Of a stretch of 64,000 bases of DNA, positions 53,844 to 61,436 are shown one piece after another (position 1 is the stretch's first letter; every line of letters starts with the position of its first letter). The translations under genes and the position numbers were made by a program. Origin of the DNA: Rhodoferax sp. (lineage in GTDB: Bacteria; Pseudomonadota; Gammaproteobacteria; Burkholderiales; Burkholderiaceae_C); the NCBI RefSeq assembly GCF_028689295.1, contig NZ_JAQTWL010000004.1, positions 1 through 64,000 of the forward strand, read 5' to 3'. The notes below the pieces were generated by a model. The model had not been told where the DNA came from, ran no database searches, and saw nothing but the letters and a program-made list of their open reading frames with translations.

Positions 53844-55763
53844 ATGCGAAAAATTCTTGCCGGGAGCCTGACGGCCCTGGCTGCGAGCTTGCTGATGGCT
53901 GCATGTACGCAGACCGATCTCAAGAGTTCGGCCACGGTGTCAGTCGCGGGCGTGGTTCAAAACGGCAGTGACGACCGGTTCACAAAAGTTCCCGACGCGA
54001 CGGTCTGGCTGGTTCCCGCGGCTGACATCGCCGCCATGGGCAAAGTGCCGATCGAGGTCAAGAAAGATGCCAAAAACGACGAGCCGCTGGAAGACAGCCT
54101 GGCGGCCAACCGGGCGCGCTACCTCAATGCCAAAACCAACGCCAAAGGTGAATTTGCCTTTGACAAGGTACCTGGCGGCAACTATTTTGTGTATGTCGAG
54201 CCCGCCGGTTCAGGCCTTCTGCCCGGCGGTGACAAATCACGCAAGGCACTCAGCACCGCCGAACTCTCGGCCAAGCCAGTGACCGTCAAGGTCTCGGGTA
54301 ATGTGCCGGCTGGTGCCACTTACACGGGCACCTCGTCGTGCCTGAAATGCCACGAAGACAAGGAACACTTCAAGCAGACCATGCACCGGCTGGGCATCCA
54401 GGTGGTCGGCAAGCCCAGCGGCCTGCAAGACTATTCGCGCTTTCCCGAGGTCAACAAGGGTCTGAACAAGCTGATGGCTGGAACCACCTTCTGGTTCTAC
54501 GGCTTTGACGGCACGCGGAAATTTGACAAATATTTCATCGGTACCAAGGCACCGGCCGATCTGGCCAGCGCCAGCTTTACGGCCACCTTCTTCAAGGACA
54601 GCGACGGCAAGCTCAAATTCCGCACCAACAACCTGCGCGATCCGGCCGATGCGCCGCGTGTTTATACCGTCGATGGGGCCTACGGTGGCGGCGTGTACAA
54701 ACAGCGTTACCTGTACCGGGTGGGTGCCAACCTGTTCCCGTTTGTCCAGTTCAATCAGTTGGGCGACGACAGCTTTGCCGACCGGGGTCGCAAGACTTGG
54801 CGCGACTACCACTCTGATTGGCTGTTCAGTGAAAAAACAAACAAGCTGACCAATCCCTCACTGGAACATTCATTTGAAAAAGAGTGTGCTTCTTGTCACT
54901 ACAACGGTTACAGCCTGACCAAGAACGCGGCGGGTGCCTACATTGCCAGCTCGGTGACCGACCCGAATGGTGAGATGGATGTGGACGGCGACGGCAAGCT
55001 CAATGAAATGAACATGGGCTGCGAAACCTGCCACGGCCCGGGCTCTGCGCACAAGGATGCCAAGGGCCTGGCCAAGTTTGCCACCATCGTCAGCCCAAAC
55101 AAGCTGGCGGCAGAGCGCGAGTCGATGATCTGCGTGCAGTGCCACAGTCGTCCGCAAGGGCATCTGAAGAACGACCAGCCGGTGAATGCTGCCAACAAGA
55201 TGATGCTGCCAGGCACCTCGCGCAACGAGTTCCTGAAGGAATTTACGACACGGGAAGACGCAGCGCCTGGTGACTACTGGGCCGACGGCCTGCATTCCAA
55301 GTCGCATCACCAGCAAGGCACTGACTTCATCAAGTCCAGCAAGTACCGCAACGGCACGCAGCTGGTGGCCTGCTCCAACTGCCACAATCCGCATGGTGAC
55401 GCCAAGTTCGCCCATCAGCTGACGCAAGACCCCAAGTCCGTCGCGTCGTGCACCACCTGCCACGCCAACAAGACCGACCTGAAGGCTCACTTGGCCGAAA
55501 AAGCCAAGTGCACGGTCGATGTGAGCCAGATAACCTGCAACAGTTGCCACGGTACCAAGACCATGCAGACCGGTGCTGGCATGGGCAAGGGCCTGGTGGC
55601 AGCCGACGGCAAAAACTACTGGATGAACGACATCACCTCGCACATTTACGATGTGCCGCGCAAGGACAACAAGGGTGTCAAGGGTGTTGCTGCCGGTACT
55701 GCCATGCCGATCCCGTACACCAACGCCTGCGGGGCAGCTTGCCATGATGTCAAAAAACTCTGA
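53844..55763 (+). CDS. multiheme c-type cytochrome lipoprotein (eight heme motifs)
   Basis: A 639-residue exported electron carrier. The signal ends in a lipobox (SLLMAAC), so the mature protein is lipid-anchored. Residues 30-140 look like a carboxypeptidase-regulatory/Cna-B-type beta-sandwich (GVVQNGSDDRFTKVPDATVWLVP, KTNAKGEFAFDKVPGGNYFVYVEPAGS). The rest has seven CXXCH motifs (CLKCH, CASCH, CETCH, CVQCH, CSNCH, CTTCH, CNSCH) and a C-terminal CGAACH (CX3CH), so eight hemes if all are filled. ATG 53844 is preceded by AAGGAG. A sigma-54 promoter lies upstream and the aor operon downstream. Its partner and acceptor are unknown; no porin or membrane-quinol module is adjacent. Confidence 0.88.
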   Translation: MRKILAGSLTALAASLLMAACTQTDLKSSATVSVAGVVQNGSDDRFTKVPDATVWLVPAADIAAMGKVPIEVKKDAKNDEPLEDSLAANRARYLNAKTNAKGEFAFDKVPGGNYFVYVEPAGSGLLPGGDKSRKALSTAELSAKPVTVKVSGNVPAGATYTGTSSCLKCHEDKEHFKQTMHRLGIQVVGKPSGLQDYSRFPEVNKGLNKLMAGTTFWFYGFDGTRKFDKYFIGTKAPADLASASFTATFFKDSDGKLKFRTNNLRDPADAPRVYTVDGAYGGGVYKQRYLYRVGANLFPFVQFNQLGDDSFADRGRKTWRDYHSDWLFSEKTNKLTNPSLEHSFEKECASCHYNGYSLTKNAAGAYIASSVTDPNGEMDVDGDGKLNEMNMGCETCHGPGSAHKDAKGLAKFATIVSPNKLAAERESMICVQCHSRPQGHLKNDQPVNAANKMMLPGTSRNEFLKEFTTREDAAPGDYWADGLHSKSHHQQGTDFIKSSKYRNGTQLVACSNCHNPHGDAKFAHQLTQDPKSVASCTTCHANKTDLKAHLAEKAKCTVDVSQITCNSCHGTKTMQTGAGMGKGLVAADGKNYWMNDITSHIYDVPRKDNKGVKGVAAGTAMPIPYTNACGAACHDVKKL

Positions 55764-55785
55764 TTGAGTTTTACCTTTGAAAAGG

Positions 55786-55811
55786 CCGCCGCTAATCCCG
55801 GCGGTTTTTTT
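55786..55811 (+). terminator. terminator after multiheme cytochrome
   Basis: CCGCCG-N7-CGGCGG is followed by seven Ts, 22 bp after the stop codon. The aor operon therefore needs its own promoter in the following 168 bp. Confidence 0.85.
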
Positions 55812-55899
55812 CTGTCTCATTTTGAGAATTTGTGGACTTTGCGCTGATCAGATTAGGGTTAGTACTAGGTGTCAAAGCATGGCAAACTTTAACAATAGC

Positions 55900-55933
55900 T
55901 ATGTCCTCGATTTCATAGGAACGGCATTTCATA
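55900..55933. promoter_or_regulatory. two overlapping-register candidate regulon operators upstream of aorA
   Basis: TATG-TCCTCGA-TTTCATA (55900-55917) and TAGG-AACGGCA-TTTCATA (55916-55933) repeat the dyad pattern seen before tup, fds and the aldehyde dehydrogenase, with a 16-bp step. They also create the direct repeat ATTTCATAG (55910, 55926). No clear sigma-54 element is present here. Confidence 0.5.
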
Positions 55934-55979
55934 GCTGCTGTTCGCAAAGTTTCATTTATCACCTCAAGGAGACACACAC

Positions 55980-56456
55980 ATGCAAAAGGTGTTGCACATC
56001 AACGCAGACAAATGCACCGGCTGTCTGCAGTGCGAAATGGCTTGTTCTTTCGAGAACTATGGCACCTTCGCCACCGCCAAATCGCGTATCAAGGTTTTCG
56101 ACTTCCACCACACCGGCAAAAAAGTGCCCTATACCTGCACCCAGTGCGACGAGGCCTGGTGCCTGCACGCGTGTCCGGTGGAAGCCATCACGCTGGACAA
56201 GGCCACCGGCGCCAAGGTGGTGAACGAAGCCACCTGTGTCGGCTGCAAGGTCTGCACCATCGCCTGCCCGTTTGGCACGATCAACTACGTTCAGGAAACC
56301 GGCAAGGTGCAAAAGTGTGACCTGTGCGGCGGCGAGCCGGCTTGCGCCGATGCCTGCCCCACCGGTGCCATCACTTTCATTGACGCCAACTGGACAGGCT
56401 TGGGCAGGATGGAACAGTGGGCCGACAAGCTTGGCAATCAAGCGGCTGCAGCTTAG
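55980..56456 (+). CDS. aorA: four-cluster-type ferredoxin subunit of aldehyde oxidoreductase
   Basis: A 158-residue polyferredoxin with many cysteines in groups: CTGCLQCEMAC, CTQCDEAWCLHAC, CVGCKVCTIAC and CDLCGGEPACADAC, enough for four [4Fe-4S] clusters. It resembles the HycB/NrfC-type electron-transfer subunit and AorA of Aromatoleum-type tungsten aldehyde oxidoreductases, passing electrons from AorB to AorC. AAGGAG lies before ATG 55980. First gene of the aor operon. Confidence 0.9.
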   Translation: MQKVLHINADKCTGCLQCEMACSFENYGTFATAKSRIKVFDFHHTGKKVPYTCTQCDEAWCLHACPVEAITLDKATGAKVVNEATCVGCKVCTIACPFGTINYVQETGKVQKCDLCGGEPACADACPTGAITFIDANWTGLGRMEQWADKLGNQAAAA

Positions 56457-56465
56457 AAACCTTGC

Positions 56466-56504
56466 GGGTCAGACCACTTTGCGCAGCAAACCTGCTCTGA
56501 CCCC
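56466..56504. repeat. palindromic repeat, GGGTCAGA family, inside aor operon
   Basis: GGGTCAGA...TCTGACCCC, 39 bp, matches the 15746/15802 pair at both ends and in the CCACT...GCAGC core. It lies between aorA and aorB and could stabilise or divide the transcript. Confidence 0.8.
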
Positions 56505-56539
56505 AACACTTTGAATCTAACCATTTAGGAGACATCACT

Positions 56540-58393
56540 ATGTCATGGGCTGGAAAAATCCTCCGCGTTAACTTGACCGCGGGTACCGTCAAGTCAGAAC
56601 CCCTCAATATGGAGTGGGCCAAGGCCTACATCGGCTCACGCGGCCTGGGTACCAAGTACCTGGTCGAAGAAGTCGATGCCAAAGTCGACCCTTTGAGCGC
56701 CGACAACAAGATCATTTGGGCCACTGGCCCGCTGACCGGCACCATGGCCAGCACCGGTGGACGCTACACGGTCATCACCAAAGGCCCGCTCACGGGGGCC
56801 GTGGCCTGCTCCAATTCTGGCGGCTACTGGGGTGCCGAGTTCAAAATGGCCGGCTGGGACATGGTCATCTTCGAGGGCAAGTCGGTCAGGCCGGTTTACC
56901 TCTATGTCAACGATGACGTGGCCGAGCTGCGCGATGCCGCCCATCTTTGGGGCAAGAGCGTTTGGCAAACCGAGGAAATCATCAAAAAGGGCTTGCAAGA
57001 CCCGTTGACCCGCGTCTCATCGATTGGCAAAGCGGGTGAAAACGGCGTGCTGTTTGCCGCTGTGGTCAACGACCTGCACCGCGCTGCAGGACGCTCCGGT
57101 GTCGGTGCCGTCATGGGCAGCAAGAACCTCAAGGCCATCGCCGTGCGCGGCACCAAGGGCGTGGGCAACATCAAGGACCCCAAAGCCTTCATGGCCGCCA
57201 CCAAGGCCGCCAAGAAAGTGCTGGCTGACAACGGCGTCACCGGCACCGGCCTGCCCGCCATGGGCACCCAGGTGCTGATGAGCGTGATCAACGAAGTCGG
57301 TGCCCTGCCCACGCGCAACCACCAGGACAACCAGTTTGAAGGCGCGATGGACATCGGCGCCGAAGCCATGGCCAAGCCGCGCGCCACCGACGGCAAGAAG
57401 CACCTGGTCACCAACCAGGCCTGCTTTGGCTGCACCATCGCCTGCGGGCGCATCAGCAAGATGGACGAGGGCCATTTCACCATCGAGAACAAGCCGCAAT
57501 ACCGCGGTGCCAACGGCGGCCTCGAGTACGAAGCCGCCTGGGCGCTCGGAGCCGCCAACGGTGTGAACGACCTGGAATGCCTGCAATACGCGAACCTGTT
57601 GTGCAACGAAGAAGGTATCGACCCGATCAGCTTCGGCGCCACCGTGGGCGCGGTCATGGAACTCTATGGCATGGGCGTGCTGACCAGGGAGCAAATTGGC
57701 ATCGAGGCGCCGTTTGGTTCGGCCCGAGCGCTGGCCTTTCTGGCCGAGGAAACCGTCAACGGCCGTGGCTTCGGCAAGGAAATTGGCCAGGGCTCCAAAC
57801 GCCTGACCGCCAAGTACGGCCACCCGGAACTCAGCATGAGCAGCAAGGGACAGGAATTTCCGGCCTACGACGCGCGCGCCATCCAGGGCATTGGCCTGGC
57901 CTATGCCACCAGTAACCGCGGCGGCTGCCACTTGCGCGGCTACACCATTGCCTCCGAAGTGCTGGGCATTCCAGTCAAGACCGATCCGGCCGAGTCGCGG
58001 GGCAAACCCGACTTGGTAAAGGCTTTCCAGGACGCTACTGCGGCCTTTGATTCGGCTGGGGTGTGCATCTTTACGACCTTTGCCTGGGGCCTGCAGGACC
58101 TGTCGCCGCAAATGCAGGGCGCTTGCGGCGAGCAGTACACGATTGAAGAACTCGCCAAGATCGGCGAGCGTATCTGGAACATGGAGCGCGAGTTCAACAA
58201 CCGTGCTGGCTTTACCAAAGCCGACGACAGTTTGCCAGCGCGCTTGACCAGCGTCGAAGGTGCCTGCAAGACCGGCCCCATGAAAGGCAAGTTCAGCGAG
58301 CTCGCCACCATGCTGCCGCTGTACTACGAAGCCCGTGGCTGGGACCCCGAAGGCCGCCCGACCGCGGCCACCAAAGAGCGGCTGAGCCTGTAA
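56540..58393 (+). CDS. aorB: tungsten-containing aldehyde:ferredoxin oxidoreductase, large subunit
   Basis: The catalytic subunit with a tungsten bis-pterin cofactor, oxidising aldehydes to carboxylic acids or reducing acids at low potential. The 617-residue protein has the AOR N-terminal domain (AGKILRVNLTAGTVKSEPL, GSRGLGTKYLVEE, GRYTVITKGPLTG) and cluster cysteines Cys295, Cys298, Cys302 (CFGCTIACG) and Cys509 (GVCIFTTFA). Between them are pterin-binding segments such as GLEYEAAWALGAANG and GGCHLRGY. Length and operon order match AorB of beta- and deltaproteobacteria. Ribosome-binding site TTTAGGAGA precedes ATG 56540. Confidence 0.96.
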   Translation: MSWAGKILRVNLTAGTVKSEPLNMEWAKAYIGSRGLGTKYLVEEVDAKVDPLSADNKIIWATGPLTGTMASTGGRYTVITKGPLTGAVACSNSGGYWGAEFKMAGWDMVIFEGKSVRPVYLYVNDDVAELRDAAHLWGKSVWQTEEIIKKGLQDPLTRVSSIGKAGENGVLFAAVVNDLHRAAGRSGVGAVMGSKNLKAIAVRGTKGVGNIKDPKAFMAATKAAKKVLADNGVTGTGLPAMGTQVLMSVINEVGALPTRNHQDNQFEGAMDIGAEAMAKPRATDGKKHLVTNQACFGCTIACGRISKMDEGHFTIENKPQYRGANGGLEYEAAWALGAANGVNDLECLQYANLLCNEEGIDPISFGATVGAVMELYGMGVLTREQIGIEAPFGSARALAFLAEETVNGRGFGKEIGQGSKRLTAKYGHPELSMSSKGQEFPAYDARAIQGIGLAYATSNRGGCHLRGYTIASEVLGIPVKTDPAESRGKPDLVKAFQDATAAFDSAGVCIFTTFAWGLQDLSPQMQGACGEQYTIEELAKIGERIWNMEREFNNRAGFTKADDSLPARLTSVEGACKTGPMKGKFSELATMLPLYYEARGWDPEGRPTAATKERLSL

Positions 58394-58405
58394 AGTTCGC
58401 GTCAC

Positions 58406-58477
58406 CGTCATTGCGAGGCGCTTAGCGACGCGGCAATCCAAGGATTCATGGATTGCCGCGCTTCGCTCGCAATGACG
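58406..58477. repeat. REP-like inverted repeat pair between aorB and aorC
   Basis: Left arm CGTCATTGCGAGG...GGCAATCCA (58406-58440) and right arm TGGATTGCC...GCAATGACG (58449-58477) face each other across an eight-base loop. The left arm also forms its own small hairpin. The same left-arm unit occurs inside bkdB. Confidence 0.85.
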
Positions 58478-58493
58478 ACGCGGAGTCACAAAC

Positions 58494-58519
58494 AAGCGGC
58501 TTCAACAGCCGCTTTTTTT
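58494..58519 (+). terminator. intrinsic terminator inside the aor operon
   Basis: AAGCGGCT-TCAAC-AGCCGCTT with a following run of Ts lies only 14 bases before aorC ATG 58534 and after the REP-like pair. It should reduce transcription of aorCD relative to aorAB. Confidence 0.8.
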
Positions 58520-58533
58520 CTGGAGAAATCAAC

Positions 58534-59829
58534 ATGACCCACCACGTCATCCTCGGTGCCGGCCCGGCCGGTGTCATTGCCGCGGAAACCATCCGCAAAC
58601 TCAGCGCCCAGGACAGCATCACGATCATCGGCGACGAACCCGAGCCGTCTTATTCGCGCATGGCCATTCCCTACCTGTTGATGGGCAACATCGACGAGGC
58701 GGGCACCTACTTGCGCAAGAACCCCACACACTTTGCAGATTTAAAGATCAATGTGCGTGTTGGCCATGTCAAGCATGTGCAAGCAGCCGCTAAAACCATT
58801 GTGCTTGACGACGGCGAAACCATTTTGTTCGACACCTTGCTGGTGGCCACTGGCTCGCGCCCGGTGACGCCGCCCATTCCTGGCATCAAGTCCGAAGGGG
58901 TTCACCGCTGCTGGACGCTCGCCGATGCGCGCGCCATCGCCGCGCTGGCCCAGCCCGGTGCCCGGGTGCTGCAGCTCGGTGCCGGTTTCATTGGCTGCAT
59001 CATCATGGAAGCGCTGGCGGCACGCGGTGTGAAACTGAGCGTGGTTGAAATGGGCGACCGCATGGTACCGCGCATGATGGGCCCCACGGCGGGCGGCATG
59101 ATCCGTGATTGGTGCGAGACAAAGGGCGTGGAAGTGTTCACCAGCACCAAGGTCGAGTCGATCGAGCCAGGGACACCTTTGAACGCGAAGCTCTCCAACG
59201 GCACGACCATGCAGGCCGACCTGGTGATCAGCGCGGCCGGGGTGCGCCCGGCCATTGGCTACCTGGAAAACTCCGGCATCACCTGCCTGCTGGGCGTGCT
59301 GACGGACGAGCACCTGCAAACCAATGTGCCCGGCATTTATGCCGCCGGCGATTGCGCTGAAGCACTGGACAAGGTGAGCGGCAAGATGATCGTCAGCGCC
59401 ATCCAGCCCAACGCTGCCGAGCAGGCGCGCATTGCCGGCCTGAACATGGTGGCGTTTGCGCGCGGGCAGGCGCCCAGGGCCAACCTCAAGGGAGTGACAC
59501 AAATCAACGTGCTCGACACACTGGGCTTGATCTCGTCCAGTTTTGGTGACTGGGAAGGTGTGCCAGGCGGTGAGCATGTTGAACTGACCGACAAACCCGC
59601 AGGTCGCCATTTAAGCCTGCAGTTCAAGGATGATGTGCTGGTGGGCTGCAACAGCGTGGGCTGGACCGAGCATGTGGGCGTGATGCGCGGCCTGGTCGAA
59701 GGTCAGATCAAATTGGGCGACTGGGCGAATACTCTGAAGCGAGACCCGACCCGTTTGATGGAAGCCTACCTGGCCGCAGCGCAAGGGCAAGGCGACTGGT
59801 CGGGTGCACAGGATGCGCGCAGGCGTTAA
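58534..59829 (+). CDS. aorC: FAD-dependent NAD(P)-disulfide-oxidoreductase-like subunit of aldehyde oxidoreductase
   Basis: A 431-residue flavoprotein with the N-terminal FAD motif (HHVILGAGPAGVIAAETIR), a central NAD-binding GAGFIG (about 150) and the FAD C-terminal motif GIYAAGDCAEALDKVSG. In AorABC enzymes this subunit links the iron-sulfur chain to NAD+. ATG 58534 with TGGAGA is clear; the longer frame runs through repeat DNA. It lies behind a terminator, suggesting lower expression than aorAB. Confidence 0.92.
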   Translation: MTHHVILGAGPAGVIAAETIRKLSAQDSITIIGDEPEPSYSRMAIPYLLMGNIDEAGTYLRKNPTHFADLKINVRVGHVKHVQAAAKTIVLDDGETILFDTLLVATGSRPVTPPIPGIKSEGVHRCWTLADARAIAALAQPGARVLQLGAGFIGCIIMEALAARGVKLSVVEMGDRMVPRMMGPTAGGMIRDWCETKGVEVFTSTKVESIEPGTPLNAKLSNGTTMQADLVISAAGVRPAIGYLENSGITCLLGVLTDEHLQTNVPGIYAAGDCAEALDKVSGKMIVSAIQPNAAEQARIAGLNMVAFARGQAPRANLKGVTQINVLDTLGLISSSFGDWEGVPGGEHVELTDKPAGRHLSLQFKDDVLVGCNSVGWTEHVGVMRGLVEGQIKLGDWANTLKRDPTRLMEAYLAAAQGQGDWSGAQDARRR

Positions 59830-59839
59830 AGTTTGCGAC

Positions 59840-60094
59840 ATGAAGATCACCCTGAAACTGTTCGCGTCGCTAACCGACTATTTGCCTGATTCGGCCAAGT
59901 ACACCAACTTTGTCGAGTTGGATGTGGCACCCGCGAGCACCATCGCGAAAATCGTCGAGCAGCAGCGCCTGCCCGAAAAGTGGGTCCATCTGGTGCTGCT
60001 CAACGGCCACTACATAGCGCCAGAGCAGCGTTCGGCGCAAACCCTGAATGAAGGAGATGTGCTGGCCATCTGGCCACCCATTGCCGGCGGCTGA
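59840..60094 (+). CDS. aorD: MoaD/ThiS-family sulfur carrier
   Basis: An 84-residue ubiquitin-like protein beginning MKITLKLFASLTDYLP and ending in the di-glycine tail PIAGG needed for thiocarboxylation. It is likely dedicated to the pterin dithiolene of the tungsten cofactor. It follows aorC by 10 bp. The gene symbol follows the aor operon convention of related organisms. Confidence 0.88.
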   Translation: MKITLKLFASLTDYLPDSAKYTNFVELDVAPASTIAKIVEQQRLPEKWVHLVLLNGHYIAPEQRSAQTLNEGDVLAIWPPIAGG

Positions 60095-60107
60095 GGCGCA
60101 TCACTAC

Positions 60108-60407
60108 ATGCAGGATTTTTATGGCGAGCGCTTCGAGCGCGAGATGGGCTGCACCGAGGCCGAATGGCTGATGTGGCTGCCCAGGGCGGTGGGTGACAAC
60201 CACTGGAAAATGCAGGCGGGCACGGCAGGCGTGCGCATCGGCGACGGGGCGCTCGGCCTGAAATGGCAAGTGGGGCCACCCAGGGTGATCGGACTCATCA
60301 GTATTCCGGTGCTCAAGGTGAGCTTTCGCTTTGCCGGGTTGAATGAGCAGGAACGTTATGTTTTCATGAAGCGCTTCGATCTGTACATGCAGCGCGGTGG
60401 TGGTTGA
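60108..60407 (+). CDS. small protein of unknown function at the end of the aor operon
   Basis: A 99-residue protein (MQDFYGERFEREMGCTEAEWLMWLPRAVGDNHWK, GLKWQVGPPRVIGLISIPVLKVSFRFAGLNEQERYVFMKRFDLYMQRGGG). No domain is recognised; it is soluble, with one Cys and four Trp. It lies 13 bp after aorD in the same direction and ends flush against convergent crcB, so it is probably an aor-associated assembly factor. ATG 60108 is chosen; an in-frame ATG at 60048 would overlap aorD. Confidence 0.7.
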   Translation: MQDFYGERFEREMGCTEAEWLMWLPRAVGDNHWKMQAGTAGVRIGDGALGLKWQVGPPRVIGLISIPVLKVSFRFAGLNEQERYVFMKRFDLYMQRGGG

Positions 60408-60788
60408 TCAAACCGACGATGTGATAAAAAAGGCAACCGTCTTGATGCCCGCCAGCGTCAGCAACAGCGAGCCGAACAGGTGGAGTGCGGCGGTGCTGAA
60501 GCCCAGCAGGTAGCGCTGCTGGCCGAGCATGCCGACCACTTCGGCTGAAAAGCTGGAAAAGGTGGTGAGGGCGCCCAAAAAACCGGTGATGATGGCGAGC
60601 CGCCAGGCTGGCTCCAGATGGGGAAGGGCCTGGAAGATGGCCACTGCTACCCCGACCAGATAGCCGCCAATCAGGTTGGCGGCCAGGGTGCCCATCGGAA
60701 TCAGTGCCCCCGGGTTTAGCCACAAGCCGAAACCCCAGCGTGCCAATGCCCCGAGACAGGCACCCAGACAAATTGCAAAGACAGACAT
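60408..60788 (-). CDS. crcB: fluoride channel CrcB/Fluc
   Basis: A 126-residue small membrane protein with four hydrophobic helices and the Fluc motifs [28 protein letters not shown] and [16 protein letters not shown], which line the fluoride pore of the dimer. ATG 60788 is taken, with ATG 60791 adjacent. The upstream leader is short (about 40 bp to the comEA terminator) and contains no recognisable fluoride riboswitch. Its stop abuts the preceding plus-strand gene. Confidence 0.93.
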   Translation of the reverse strand: MSVFAICLGACLGALARWGFGLWLNPGALIPMGTLAANLIGGYLVGVAVAIFQALPHLEPAWRLAIITGFLGALTTFSSFSAEVVGMLGQQRYLLGFSTAALHLFGSLLLTLAGIKTVAFFITSSV

Positions 60789-60828
60789 CATGAGGACGTC
60801 ATCATACTGATTCAGTTGGTGTGCCAGC

Positions 60829-60850
60829 AAAAAAGCCCGCGGTTGCGGGC
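60829..60850 (-). terminator. terminator of the ComEA-like gene
   Basis: On the minus strand GCCCGC-AACC-GCGGGC is followed by six Ts, 23 bp after the stop codon. Confidence 0.88.
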
Positions 60851-60873
60851 CTTGGCAAGATACGACAATGGCT

Positions 60874-61290
60874 TTATTTCTTGGGTGTGCTGGCCGTTGG
60901 CTTGGCTTTCTCAGCCTTGGCTGTTGATTTTGCAGCTTTGGGGTCAGTGGCAACTGGCGCAGATGCCGGTGCGGCTACTTTGGCCTCGACTTTTTTCGTT
61001 TCCTTCTTTGCTGCAGGGGCTGCGCCCTTGAAGACTTCACCATTGACTGTCATGCCTTCTGCCGAGAATTTAGCGGCGTTGCTATCACCGACTCCCTTGA
61101 CACGCTCAATAAAGTCCGTCCAGCTTTTGAAGTTGCCTTTTTTACGCTCATCAAGAATCTTGGTGGAAGTTCCCGGGCCTATACCCTTAATGCTGTCGAG
61201 CTCTGCGGCCGTGGCCTTGTTGACATCTACAGCGGCGAAACAAGTGGCGGCAAAAAACATGGCCATGATGGCCAAAAATTTCTTCAACAT
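60874..61290 (-). CDS. ComEA-family helix-hairpin-helix DNA-binding protein
   Basis: A 138-residue exported protein with signal peptide [19 protein letters not shown]. The core [47 protein letters not shown] has the paired helix-hairpin-helix motifs of ComEA. A low-complexity Ala/Lys/Pro tail (from about residue 90) follows and could add DNA affinity or act as a flexible extension. GGGAG precedes ATG 61290. Relatives help DNA uptake in the periplasm. No other competence genes are adjacent. Confidence 0.88.
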   Translation of the reverse strand: MLKKFLAIMAMFFAATCFAAVDVNKATAAELDSIKGIGPGTSTKILDERKKGNFKSWTDFIERVKGVGDSNAAKFSAEGMTVNGEVFKGAAPAAKKETKKVEAKVAAPASAPVATDPKAAKSTAKAEKAKPTASTPKK

Positions 61291-61436
61291 AATGGTCTCC
61301 CAAGGAATTAAAAGAAGGAATGCTTGTGTTGACGGCCAAATGGGAACACCGGTCTTCAACGCAATAAGTGTATACGCTTTCGTTTTAAGTCGGGATTGTG
61401 AGACCCGACTAGCTGCATTGTGGAAACTGTCCAGTG

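Noticed and set aside
55864..55885. Sigma-54 promoter for the aor operon
   Set aside because: TGGCAAA-CTTT-AACA has a -24-like half but lacks the -12 GC at the right spacing.
58406..58477. Possible CRISPR-like repeat
   Set aside because: Only one inverted pair with no spacers at regular intervals and no cas genes; it is a REP-like palindrome.
60789..60828. Fluoride riboswitch before crcB
   Set aside because: Only about 40 bp separate crcB from the upstream terminator, too short for the crcB motif, and no characteristic core is visible.
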